From positions 62,001-126,000 of the forward strand of contig JAFSCD010000003.1 in the NCBI GenBank assembly GCA_017436955.1: 64,000 bases of DNA, given 5' to 3'. A model generated the notes under the pieces. It had not been told where the DNA came from. It worked only from the letters and a program-made list of their open reading frames with translations, and did not search any database. Position 1 is the stretch's first letter. Every line of letters starts with the position of its first letter. The DNA comes from Oscillospiraceae bacterium. Lineage in GTDB: Bacteria > Bacillota > Clostridia > Oscillospirales > Oscillospiraceae. This document shows, one piece after another, positions 35,919-43,792 of this stretch. Made by a program: the position numbers and the translations under genes.

Positions 35919-38900
35919 ATGAAAGAGACAATTCTGTTTTTGGATATGTTTTCGGATTACGAGCCGCCTGAGTCGCTGAAAAGCGCACTGTCTCAGGCGG
36001 CTGTTTCTGCTGCGGATATTGATCCGCAGCTGCGGATCATCAGCGTCACCATTCAATGTCCGCAGTACATAACCGACGCCGATCTGGAGAAGATCGCCAA
36101 GGACATTTGCGTGATCTATGATCTGAAGGATGCCGTGATCCGCGCGACCCATCCCGCGCACCTGCTGCAGACGCTGGGAGAAGCCGAGCTGATGTACCTG
36201 TTTGCCCGGCAGGATTCCATGACCCGTGGTCTGCTTGTGGGCGCGCAGTGGCAGTGGGAGGGAAACACGCTTACCGTCCAATTGATGGGGAACGGAAAGG
36301 ATATTCTTGAAAAATGTGTGCGACCGGTCACGGCCGCGCTGCGCCAGCGCTTCGGCGTTTCGGTGGAGATTGAGATCGTTGCCGGCAAAGCCATGGACAG
36401 CCAGCAGCTGTTTGACGCGCTGGAACAGATGCGCCGGGATGTGATCAAAGCGATGCCGGAGCCCACTGTTGTTAAAAAAGAAGAGAAGCCGGTGGCTTAC
36501 TATGGCCGTGCGTTCAAAGGCGATCCCATCAAGATGCGGGATCTGGAGCTGGATATGGGCGGCGTCATCGTGGAAGGCCGTGTGTTTGCCGTAGATCACA
36601 AGGAGCTGAAAAAGCGCAACGCCTGGGTGGTTTCCTTTGATGTGACGGACAATACAGGTTCCATCCGGGTCAAGCGTTTTTTGGAATGCGAGGAAGCCAA
36701 GCCCATTCTGGAGTGCGCGAAAAAGGGCGCTGTGCTGCGGATCCAGGGCAAGCTGACCATTGATAAATTTGACAATGATATGGTGCTGCAGCCCTATGCC
36801 ATGATGCCCGGAAAGATGGAAAAACGCGCGGATCTGGCCGAGGGTGCCAAGCGTGTTGAGCTACATCTGCACACCACTATGAGTAATATGGACGCGCTGA
36901 CAGATACCGAGGCTGCGGTGCGTCAGGCGGCTGCCTGGGGTCATCGTGCCGTTGCCATCACCGATCACGGCTGCGCCCACTCGTTCCCCGATGCGATGCA
37001 CGCTGTGGAAGGGGACAAGGCCGCGAAAATTGCCGGCACCGACGAGCCCATCAAGGTGCTTTACGGCTGCGAGGCGTATTTCGTCAACGATGTGGACGGT
37101 CGCCAGGTGATCCGCGGTGAGAAAGAGCTGCCAACAGACGGTGAGTTTGTGGCGTTTGACCTGGAGACCACCGGTCTTTCGTCTGAAAACGATACCATCA
37201 TCGAGATCGGTGCTGTGCTGTTTTCCGGCGGTAAGGAGCAAAAGCGCTTTCAGACCTTTGTGGATCCGAAGCGCAAGCTGAGCCAGGAGATCACGGAGCT
37301 TACCGGCATTACCGATCAGATGCTTGTGGGTGCGCCCACCATTGATGCGGTGCTGCCGCAGTTTATGGAATTCGTGGGAGACCGTGTAGTGGTTGCCCAC
37401 AACGCAAAATTCGACACCGGCTTTATCCGCGCTGCCTGCCGCAGGCTGGATATTGCCTGCAATTTGACAGCGGTGGATACGCTGTCCCTTTCCCAGCACC
37501 TGATGCCCCAGCTTGGCAGATACAAGCTGGATCTGGTGGCAAAGGCGCTGAAACTGCCCAATTTCAATCATCACCGGGCTGCGGACGATGCCAATATCTG
37601 CGGTCAGATCATGCTGAAGCTCAACAAGAAGCTGGATGAATTGGACATTCATTCCCTGAAGGAAGCCGGAGTATATTTTGCCTCCAAGCCTTCCAAGGGC
37701 GTCATCTTTGCCGGCAGACCCTACCACATTATTCTGCTTGCGAAAAATCAGACCGGTCTGCGGAATCTGTACCACCTGATCTCCGCCTCCAACCTGGATT
37801 ATTTCAAAAAAGTTCCCAGGATCCCCAAGTCGTTGCTGATGGAGCTGCGTGAGGGACTGATCATTGGCTCGGCCTGCGAAGCCGGTGAGCTGTTTCAGGC
37901 TATCACCGTCGGGAAGCGGATGGAGGATCTTAAGAATATCGCTTCTTTCTATGATTTTCTGGAGATCCAGCCCCTTGCGAACAACGCCTTTATGCTGCGG
38001 CCGGAAAAGCCCGGCAAGCCGACCATCGCCCGGGATATGGAGCAGCTGCGCGACTTTAACCGTACGGTTGTGCAGTTGGGCGAGGTGCTTGACAAGCCCG
38101 TTTGCGCCACCGGTGACGTTCACTTTATGAATCCGGAGGATGAGATCTTCCGCCGGATCCTGCTCAACACCAAGAATCTGGACGAGCCGGATTATGAAAC
38201 GCCGCTTTATTTCCGAACTACGGAGGATATGCTGCAGGAGTTCGCTTATCTGGGCGAGGAAAAGGCTTACGAGGTGGTGGTCACCAACACCAACCTGATC
38301 GCGGATATGTGCGAAACGGTGCGACCCGTGCCCCATAAGCTCTTTGCACCGTCCATCGAAAACTCGGCGGAGGACTTGAAAGCGCTGGTGTACGGCAAAT
38401 TCCACCGCCTGTACGGCGACAATCCGCCGGAGGCTATGGTGAAACGTGTGGAGACCGAACTGCACGATATCATCACCTGCCACTACGACGTGATCTATAT
38501 GTCTGCCCAAAAGTTAGTGCAGAATTCTCTGGAGAACGGCTATCTGGTGGGCTCCCGTGGCTCGGTCGGCTCGTCCATCGTGGCGTACCTTTCCGGCATC
38601 ACGGAGGTCAACTCCTTCCCACCGCACTACCGCTGTCCCAACCCGGAGTGCAAGCATACCATTCTGGACGTTCCCAAGGAATTCAACTGCGGTGCTGACC
38701 TTCCCGATGCGGTCTGTCCCAAGTGCGGAACACCGATGGAAAAGGACGGCTTCAACATTCCCTTCGAGACCTTCCTGGGCTTCGGCGGCGATAAGGTGCC
38801 GGATATCGACCTGAACTTCTCCGGCGAATATCAGGCTGCTGCCCACGCCTACTGCATCGAAATGTTCGGCAAATCCCAGGTTTTCCGTGCCGGTACCATT

Positions 38901-40226
38901 GGCAAGGTGAAGGATAAAACCGCCTTCGGCTTTGTGAAAAAGTATCTGGAGGACAACGGAAGAGCCGCCACCAATGTGGAAATGGCACGTCTGGCTGCCG
39001 GCTGTGAAGGCGTGCGCCGTACGACCGGTCAGCATCCCGGCGGTCTGGTGGTCATTCCCAAGGAAAACGAGATTTGGGATTTCTGCCCGGTACAGCACCC
39101 GGCGGATGCCGAGGATTCCGACCAGATCACCACCCATTTTGAATACCATGCCATGGAAGAAAACCTCCTGAAGCTGGACATGCTGGGTCACGATGACCCG
39201 ACGATGATCCGTATGATGGAGGATATGACCGGCATCGACGCCAAGACCATTCCGCTGGATGATAAGGCGACAATGTCCATCTTCACCAGCTCCAAGGTGC
39301 TGGGGTATGAGGATGACAAGCTGCTGGGTCCCACCGGCGCGGTTGCGGTGCCGGAATTCAATACACGCTTTACCCGTGGCGTTTTGCTGGATACCATGCC
39401 GGAGAAATTTGACTTCCTGGTGCGGATCTCCGGCTACACCCACGGTACGGACGTGTGGCTGGGCAACGCCCGGGATCTGATCACCTCCAAAACCGCCACT
39501 GTTGACGGCACCATCGGCTGCCGTGACGATATTATGATCTACCTGATCTCCTGCGGTATCCCTGAAAAACGGGCATTCAAGATCATGGAATCCGTCCGTA
39601 AGGGCAGAGGTCTGCCGCCCGGTGCCGAGGAGGAAATGCTTGCTGCCGGTGTGCCGGATTGGTACATTGGCTCCTGCAAGAAGATCAAGTATCTGTTCCC
39701 GAAGGCCCACGCGGTCGCCTATGTTATGATGGCGTTCCGGATCGCCTGGTTTAAGGTCTATCATCCGCTGGCGTTCTATGCGGCATATTTCTACCGCCGC
39801 AGCCAGAAGGGTGGCTTCGACGCCAATTTGATGACCCGCGGTATCGAGCGTGTGAAGGCAAATATCGAAGCCATCGACCACAACGAGTCTGCCACAGCCA
39901 AGGATGAGGATCTGCTCACCACCCTGGAGGTTGCCTACGAGTATTATCTGCGCGGTTTTGAATTTTTGCCCATTGACATCTATAAGAGCCACGCCACCAA
40001 GTTCCTGATCGTCGATGGCAAGCTGCTGCCGCCCTTTATTTCCATTTCCGGTCTGGGCGAAAGCGCGGCCTGGGATCTGATGGAGGGCAGAAAGGGCAAG
40101 CAGTTCATTTCCGTTGAGGAAATTGCGGAAGCCTGCCCCAAGGTTTCCAAGACCCACATCCAGATGCTCCGGGAAGCCGGTGCCTTCGGCGACCTGCCGG
40201 AGACCAGCCAGGTCAGTCTGTTTTAA
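35919..40226 (+). CDS. polC: DNA polymerase III PolC-type alpha subunit
   Basis: A 1,435-residue replicative polymerase of the Gram-positive type. Domain order: N-terminal domain; OB fold (about 205-300, GVIVEGRVFAVDHKEL); PHP domain (VELHLHTTMSNMDALTD, near 312) interrupted by a DEDDh 3'-5' exonuclease (FVAFDLETTGLSSENDTI, near 410, to about 580); then palm and fingers with the catalytic PDIDLNFSG (near 962). A four-Cys zinc site (CPNPECKHT, CPKCGTP) lies just before the palm, and KGRGLPPGAEEEM, a C-terminal signature, follows. The start is ATG 35919 after GAGGAACG. It ends the pyrH operon and is followed by a strong terminator. Confidence 0.97.
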   Translation: MKETILFLDMFSDYEPPESLKSALSQAAVSAADIDPQLRIISVTIQCPQYITDADLEKIAKDICVIYDLKDAVIRATHPAHLLQTLGEAELMYLFARQDSMTRGLLVGAQWQWEGNTLTVQLMGNGKDILEKCVRPVTAALRQRFGVSVEIEIVAGKAMDSQQLFDALEQMRRDVIKAMPEPTVVKKEEKPVAYYGRAFKGDPIKMRDLELDMGGVIVEGRVFAVDHKELKKRNAWVVSFDVTDNTGSIRVKRFLECEEAKPILECAKKGAVLRIQGKLTIDKFDNDMVLQPYAMMPGKMEKRADLAEGAKRVELHLHTTMSNMDALTDTEAAVRQAAAWGHRAVAITDHGCAHSFPDAMHAVEGDKAAKIAGTDEPIKVLYGCEAYFVNDVDGRQVIRGEKELPTDGEFVAFDLETTGLSSENDTIIEIGAVLFSGGKEQKRFQTFVDPKRKLSQEITELTGITDQMLVGAPTIDAVLPQFMEFVGDRVVVAHNAKFDTGFIRAACRRLDIACNLTAVDTLSLSQHLMPQLGRYKLDLVAKALKLPNFNHHRAADDANICGQIMLKLNKKLDELDIHSLKEAGVYFASKPSKGVIFAGRPYHIILLAKNQTGLRNLYHLISASNLDYFKKVPRIPKSLLMELREGLIIGSACEAGELFQAITVGKRMEDLKNIASFYDFLEIQPLANNAFMLRPEKPGKPTIARDMEQLRDFNRTVVQLGEVLDKPVCATGDVHFMNPEDEIFRRILLNTKNLDEPDYETPLYFRTTEDMLQEFAYLGEEKAYEVVVTNTNLIADMCETVRPVPHKLFAPSIENSAEDLKALVYGKFHRLYGDNPPEAMVKRVETELHDIITCHYDVIYMSAQKLVQNSLENGYLVGSRGSVGSSIVAYLSGITEVNSFPPHYRCPNPECKHTILDVPKEFNCGADLPDAVCPKCGTPMEKDGFNIPFETFLGFGGDKVPDIDLNFSGEYQAAAHAYCIEMFGKSQVFRAGTIGKVKDKTAFGFVKKYLEDNGRAATNVEMARLAAGCEGVRRTTGQHPGGLVVIPKENEIWDFCPVQHPADAEDSDQITTHFEYHAMEENLLKLDMLGHDDPTMIRMMEDMTGIDAKTIPLDDKATMSIFTSSKVLGYEDDKLLGPTGAVAVPEFNTRFTRGVLLDTMPEKFDFLVRISGYTHGTDVWLGNARDLITSKTATVDGTIGCRDDIMIYLISCGIPEKRAFKIMESVRKGRGLPPGAEEEMLAAGVPDWYIGSCKKIKYLFPKAHAVAYVMMAFRIAWFKVYHPLAFYAAYFYRRSQKGGFDANLMTRGIERVKANIEAIDHNESATAKDEDLLTTLEVAYEYYLRGFEFLPIDIYKSHATKFLIVDGKLLPPFISISGLGESAAWDLMEGRKGKQFISVEEIAEACPKVSKTHIQMLREAGAFGDLPETSQVSLF

Positions 40227-40246
40227 GGGGAAATAACAGAAAATTT

Positions 40247-40288
40247 GACGAAGTTGTACACATTTGTGCAACTTCGTCTCTTTTTTAT
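40247..40288 (+). terminator. Terminator after polC
   Basis: A 14-bp stem (GACGAAGTTGTACA / TGTGCAACTTCGTC, one G-U pair) with CATT loop, then TCTTTTTTAT. Confidence 0.9.
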
Positions 40289-40331
40289 CCTCGGGTTGAA
40301 GGGGACGATTACAACCATAAGGAGGATAATG

Positions 40332-41216
40332 ATGAAAAATGTAAAATCGGGTCATAAGACCCCAATCGTTTGCCTGGATGCAGGACATTTCGGCAAACAA
40401 AACCAAAGCCCGGTGGTGCCGGAATTTTACGAGTCCGAATTCAACTGGAAGCTCCACAATCTGCTGGCGCAGAAGCTGAAAGCCTACGGGATTCAGGTGG
40501 TTCGGACAAGAACCGGCATCAACTCTGATCTTTCGCTTACGGAGCGGGGCACCCGGGCAAAGAACTGCGATCTGTTCATTTCTATCCACGCCAATGCGGC
40601 GGAAAATCCCAATGCAAATTACGTGCTGGGCGTGCATATGGTAGACGATGATTGCGGTGAGATCGACACCCAGAGCAAAGCGGTGGCGAAGCTGTTGGCG
40701 GATTGCGTTGCCGGTGTGATGGGCGCAAGCGCGCAGGTATGGACGAAGGAATCCTCCAGTGACCGGGACGGAAACGGGCATAAGGATGATTACTACGGCG
40801 TGCTGCGTGGTGCCCACAGCGTCGGCACAGCCGGCGTGATCCTGGAACACGGCTTCTACACCAATCAAGCGCAGGCGCAGTGTCTGCTGCTGGACAGCAC
40901 TCTGGAAAAGCTGACGGAGGTAGAGGCGAAGGTGATTGCCGAGTGGTTTGGCATTGAGCAGATCGAGCCGGTCGTTATCGGGAATCCCTACAAGCTGGAT
41001 CTGGTCAGTATTCGCCGCGGCAGCCGTGGGAAGCAGGTGGAAGCGCTGCAGGCGCTGCTGATCTGGAAGGGCTTCTCCTGCGGTGAAGCCGGTGTTGACG
41101 GCAGCCTTGGACCGGATACGGAAACGGCGCTGAAAATGTATCAGGTCGCGGAAGGGTTAAGCCCCGATGGGATTGCCGGTCCGAAAACGATGTCTGCGCT
41201 GCTGGGATACAGGTGA
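40332..41216 (+). CDS. N-acetylmuramoyl-L-alanine amidase with PG-binding domain (endolysin-like)
   Basis: A 294-residue zinc amidase. The Amidase_3 domain covers about 10-195: VCLDAGHFG (first His), YESEFNW (Glu), LFISIHANAAEN (second His) and GVILEHGFYTN (catalytic Glu). A PG_binding_1 domain follows (about 218-290, RRGSRGKQVEALQALL, VDGSLGPDTETAL). No signal peptide is present, as in phage endolysins that leave through a holin. The start is ATG 40332, 6 bases after AAGGAGG. Two small membrane-protein genes follow at 4 and 9 bases, making a lysis-type cassette. Confidence 0.9.
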   Translation: MKNVKSGHKTPIVCLDAGHFGKQNQSPVVPEFYESEFNWKLHNLLAQKLKAYGIQVVRTRTGINSDLSLTERGTRAKNCDLFISIHANAAENPNANYVLGVHMVDDDCGEIDTQSKAVAKLLADCVAGVMGASAQVWTKESSSDRDGNGHKDDYYGVLRGAHSVGTAGVILEHGFYTNQAQAQCLLLDSTLEKLTEVEAKVIAEWFGIEQIEPVVIGNPYKLDLVSIRRGSRGKQVEALQALLIWKGFSCGEAGVDGSLGPDTETALKMYQVAEGLSPDGIAGPKTMSALLGYR

Positions 41217-41220
41217 CGGT

Positions 41221-41475
41221 ATGATGGATGCTGTTCTTGTGGCGCTGATCACCGGCGGCTTGTCGCTGATCGGCGTGTTTGTCAGCAATTTTGCTGCCGT
41301 TAAGAAAAGCGAGCACGCCATACGAACCTCCCAGGCAGTGACGGATACCAAGCTGGTGGAGCTGACGAGGGAAGTCCGGGAGCACAATCATTTCGCCCAG
41401 AGAATGCCGGTGGTGGAGGAGCAGATCAAGGTCATCAATCACCGCATTACCGATCTGGAAGCGTATCATAAGTAG
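41221..41475 (+). CDS. Small membrane-anchored coiled-coil protein, phage lysis-cassette type
   Basis: An 84-residue protein with one N-terminal helix (VLVALITGGLSLIGVFVS) and a coiled-coil tail (AVTDTKLVELTREVREHN, MPVVEEQIKVINHRITDLE). This design is seen in XhlA-like and similar proteins of Clostridium phages, where it lies between the tail genes and holin/endolysin. It starts 4 bases after the amidase stop; an ATG 3 bases later is also possible. Function is inferred from position and topology. Confidence 0.75.
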   Translation: MMDAVLVALITGGLSLIGVFVSNFAAVKKSEHAIRTSQAVTDTKLVELTREVREHNHFAQRMPVVEEQIKVINHRITDLEAYHK

Positions 41476-41484
41476 GAGGAATAT

Positions 41485-41661
41485 ATGGAGTTTTTGAAAA
41501 ACGTAGCCAATCTGATCAAGGTCAAGACTATTGTGACACTGGTGGTAATTGCTGTTTTTGCGGTGCTGGCACTGCGCGGTGACATCTCCGCGGATAACGT
41601 GATGATCGTGGTGTCAACGGTGATCGCATTCTATTTCGGAACGGTTTACGAAAAGAAATGA
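41485..41661 (+). CDS. Small two-helix holin-like membrane protein
   Basis: A 58-residue protein. AGGAGG precedes the ATG (41485). It has a short amphipathic start (MEFLKNVANLIKVKT), a first helix (IVTLVVIAVFAVLAL), a polar turn (RGDISADN), a second helix (VMIVVSTVIAFYFGTV) and a basic end (YEKK). The size, two helices and charged tail resemble small phage holins, and the ending FYFGTxYEKK is one I associate with phage proteins of Clostridia. It is the third gene of the amidase cassette, followed by a terminator. Confidence 0.75.
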   Translation: MEFLKNVANLIKVKTIVTLVVIAVFAVLALRGDISADNVMIVVSTVIAFYFGTVYEKK

Positions 41662-41666
41662 ATGAA

Positions 41667-41700
41667 AATCCCTGCCAACCGGCAGGGATTTTTTGTTGCT
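41667..41700 (+). terminator. Terminator after the lysis-type cassette
   Basis: AATCCCTGCC / GGCAGGGATT stem with AACC loop, then TTTTGTTG. Confidence 0.9.
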
Positions 41701-41708
41701 TTTTTGTT

Positions 41709-41739
41709 TTGACGATGGTATGATGTTTTTAGATAAAAT
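41709..41739 (+). promoter_or_regulatory. Probable SigA promoter for phosphohexomutase gene
   Basis: TTGACG (41709-41714) with TAAAAT (41734-41739) at 19 bases, or GATAAA at 17 bases. Confidence 0.55.
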
Positions 41740-41761
41740 TTACTCTACTGGAGGTTTTACT

Positions 41762-43264
41762 ATGGATTACAAGAAGCTGCAAAACGGTAGCGATATCCGC
41801 GGCGTTGCGCTGGAGGGTATCGAGGGTCAGCATATCAATCTGACGCAGCAGGCTTGCCGGGATATCGGCAGAGGCTTTGCCCTTTGGCTGGCTGAAAAGA
41901 CCGGCAAGAAGAACATCCGTGTTGCGGTGGGTCGGGATTCCCGCCTGTCCGGTGAGACCCTTTGCGGCTGGATCTGCGATGCCATGGTGCAGCAGGGCTT
42001 GAATGTTACCGACTTCGGCATGGCAAGCACGCCGGCTATGTTTATGTCCACAGTTACCGAGGGCTATGCCTTTGACGGCTCTGCGATGATCACTGCCAGC
42101 CATCTGCCCTTTAACCGCAACGGCTTTAAGTTCTTTACGCCTGCCGGCGGTCTGGAGCCTGCGGATATCAAGCAGATCCTTGCCTACGCCGAGGGTGATG
42201 CCGTTACCGGCCTTGAGACCGGTGCGCTGACCCAGGGCGCATTTATGGATGCCTATGCCCGGATCCTGGTGGATAAGGTTCGCACCGCTACCGGCGAACA
42301 GAAGCCTCTGGAGGGCTTCCGCATCGTGGTGGATGCCGGCAACGGCGCCGGTGGTTTCTATGTGGACAAGGTGCTGAAGCCCTTGGGCGCGAATACTGAC
42401 GGCAGCCGCTTCCTGGATCCTGACGGCAGCTTCCCCAACCATATTCCCAACCCCGAAAATAAGGAAGCCATGGAGAGCATCACCGAGGCTGTTAAGGAAA
42501 CCAAGGCGGATCTTGGCATCATTTTCGATACCGACGTTGACCGTGCCGGTGCTGTGCTGTCCGATGGCAGCGAGCTGAACCGCAACCGTATTATCGCAAT
42601 GCTGTCGGCGATCCTGCTGCGGGAATATCCCGGTACTACCATCGTCACCGATTCCATCACCTCCACCGGTCTTGCCAAGTTTATTGCGCAAAAGGGTGGC
42701 GTGCATCACCGCTTTAAGAGAGGCTACCGCAACGTTATCAATGAGTCCATTCGGCTGAACAATGCCGGTCAGGACAGTCAGCTTGCCATTGAGACCTCCG
42801 GTCACGGCGCGTTGAAGGAAAATTATTTCCTGGACGACGGCGCATACCTGGTCACCAAGCTGCTGATCGAGCTGGCCCGGGGCAAGAAGGAAGGCTACAC
42901 GCTGGAGTCTCTGATCGCAACCCTGGAAGAGCCTGCGGAGAGCTGCGAATTCCGTATGAATATTGCGCTGGAGGATTTCAAGCCCTACGGTCTGCAGGTC
43001 ATCGAGGAGCTGACAGCCTACGCCCAGACCAAGGAAGGCTGGAGTCTTGCGCCCAGCAATTACGAGGGTGTCCGTGTGAATCTGGACGCAGATCACGGCA
43101 ACGGCTGGTTCCTGCTGCGGCTGTCGCTGCACGATCCGCTGATGCCCTTGAATATCGAAAGCAACGATATCGGCGGCACGAAGAAGATCGCCGCGGAACT
43201 GGCAGCCTTCATCGCCGGCTGCGACAAGCTGGACGCTGCATCCTTGCTGAACTTTGCAAAGTAA
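41762..43264 (+). CDS. Phosphomannomutase/phosphoglucomutase family protein
   Basis: A 500-residue phosphohexomutase of a different clade from GlmM. The N-terminus reads LQNGSDIRGVALEGIEG. The phosphoserine loop is MITASHLPFNRNGFKFF (SHLP instead of SHNP), and the metal loop is FDTDVDRAG instead of DGDxDR. The rest is conserved, including AIETSGHGALKENYFLDDG (sugar-binding loop, EtSGH). It probably interconverts hexose 1- and 6-phosphates, e.g. supplying glucose 1-phosphate for the glycogen route with the branching enzyme nearby; the substrate is not proven. GGAGG precedes the ATG. Confidence 0.85.
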   Translation: MDYKKLQNGSDIRGVALEGIEGQHINLTQQACRDIGRGFALWLAEKTGKKNIRVAVGRDSRLSGETLCGWICDAMVQQGLNVTDFGMASTPAMFMSTVTEGYAFDGSAMITASHLPFNRNGFKFFTPAGGLEPADIKQILAYAEGDAVTGLETGALTQGAFMDAYARILVDKVRTATGEQKPLEGFRIVVDAGNGAGGFYVDKVLKPLGANTDGSRFLDPDGSFPNHIPNPENKEAMESITEAVKETKADLGIIFDTDVDRAGAVLSDGSELNRNRIIAMLSAILLREYPGTTIVTDSITSTGLAKFIAQKGGVHHRFKRGYRNVINESIRLNNAGQDSQLAIETSGHGALKENYFLDDGAYLVTKLLIELARGKKEGYTLESLIATLEEPAESCEFRMNIALEDFKPYGLQVIEELTAYAQTKEGWSLAPSNYEGVRVNLDADHGNGWFLLRLSLHDPLMPLNIESNDIGGTKKIAAELAAFIAGCDKLDAASLLNFAK

Positions 43265-43268
43265 ACAG

Positions 43269-43301
43269 AAAAAGGGGACTGCCACCGGCAGTCCCTTTTT
43301 G
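43269..43301 (+). terminator. Terminator after phosphohexomutase gene
   Basis: GGGACTGCC / GGCAGTCCC stem with ACC loop, then TTTTTGTTTG. Confidence 0.9.
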
Positions 43302-43337
43302 TTTGTGTTTACGGTCAAGAAAAATCGAAAATTAGGC

Positions 43338-43366
43338 TTGACAAAAGGTAAAAATTGTTGTACTAT
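43338..43366 (+). promoter_or_regulatory. SigA promoter for tRNA-Ser
   Basis: TTGACA (43338-43343), 17 bases, TACTAT (43361-43366), 29 bases before the tRNA. Confidence 0.85.
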
Positions 43367-43394
43367 ACACAGGCTGATTGCAAAACAGCTCTAT

Positions 43395-43486
43395 GGAGAA
43401 GTCGCGTAGCTGGCCGAGCGCGCACGATTGGAAATCGTGTATACCCCAAAAGGGTATCGAGGGTTCAAATCCCTCCTTCTCCGCCA
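43395..43486 (+). tRNA. tRNA-Ser(GGA)
   Basis: A 92-base class II tRNA. The acceptor GGAGAAG pairs with CTTCTCC, discriminator G, CCA encoded. The anticodon arm CACGA-TTGGAAA-TCGTG gives anticodon GGA, reading UCC/UCU serine codons. The long variable arm (ATACCCC / GGGTAT) confirms serine. The T arm is GAGGGTTCAAATCCCTC. A terminator follows directly. Confidence 0.97.
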
Positions 43487-43487
43487 A

Positions 43488-43520
43488 AAATCGACAGGTT
43501 TCGACCTGTCGATTTTTTAT
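43488..43520 (+). terminator. Terminator after tRNA-Ser
   Basis: AATCGACAGGT / ACCTGTCGATT stem with TTCG loop, then TTTTTAT. Confidence 0.92.
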
Positions 43521-43697
43521 CCATTGCGAAAGCAATGGTATATCATCACGCGCAAGCGTGTATCTCATCACAGAAGGTGTATATCATCAGCCGTAGGTTG
43601 CATTTCTTTTCGCAATGATGATATACAAAACTTCGTTTTGATGATATGCAATTCCTGCGGAATTGATGATATACACGGCTTTCGCCGTGATTTATGT
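43521..43697. repeat. Array of short hairpins separated by TATATCATCA / TGATGATATA linkers
   Basis: The non-coding stretch after the tRNA-Ser terminator. The left half has linkers TATATCATCA at 43539, 43561 (one change) and 43580; the right half has the reverse complement TGATGATATA at 43616, 43639 (last base G), 43664 and a decayed copy at 43688. Between linkers lie short hairpins of differing sequence: CCATTGC-GAAA-GCAATGG (43521-43538), CACGC-GCAA-GCGTG (43547-43560), CAC-N5-GTG, CAGCC-GTA-GGTTG, CAAAAC-TTC-GTTTTG (43626-43640), CAATTCC-TGC-GGAATTG (43649-43665) and CACGGC-TTTC-GCCGTG (43674-43689). The whole is a large imperfect palindrome. No reading frame is supported. Confidence 0.9.
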
Positions 43698-43757
43698 AAG
43701 AGTTCGAATTCATACGCAAAAACGGCAAAAATATCTTTTTCGTAGCCCATAGACATA

Positions 43758-43792
43758 AAAACAACACCCATCTTGCGATGGGTGTTGTTTTT
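43758..43792. terminator. Bidirectional terminator before branching-enzyme stop
   Basis: AACAACACCCATC / GATGGGTGTTGTT 13-bp stem with TTGC loop; A-tract on the left, T-tract on the right. It serves the minus-strand branching-enzyme transcript and stops anything leaving the hairpin array. Bases 43698-43757 hold only a weak imperfect hairpin. Confidence 0.9.

Noticed and set aside
43521..43697. Hairpin array, considered as a CRISPR array
   Set aside because: Linkers are only 10 bases, they invert halfway, and the intervening pieces are self-complementary hairpins rather than spacers; no cas genes are present.
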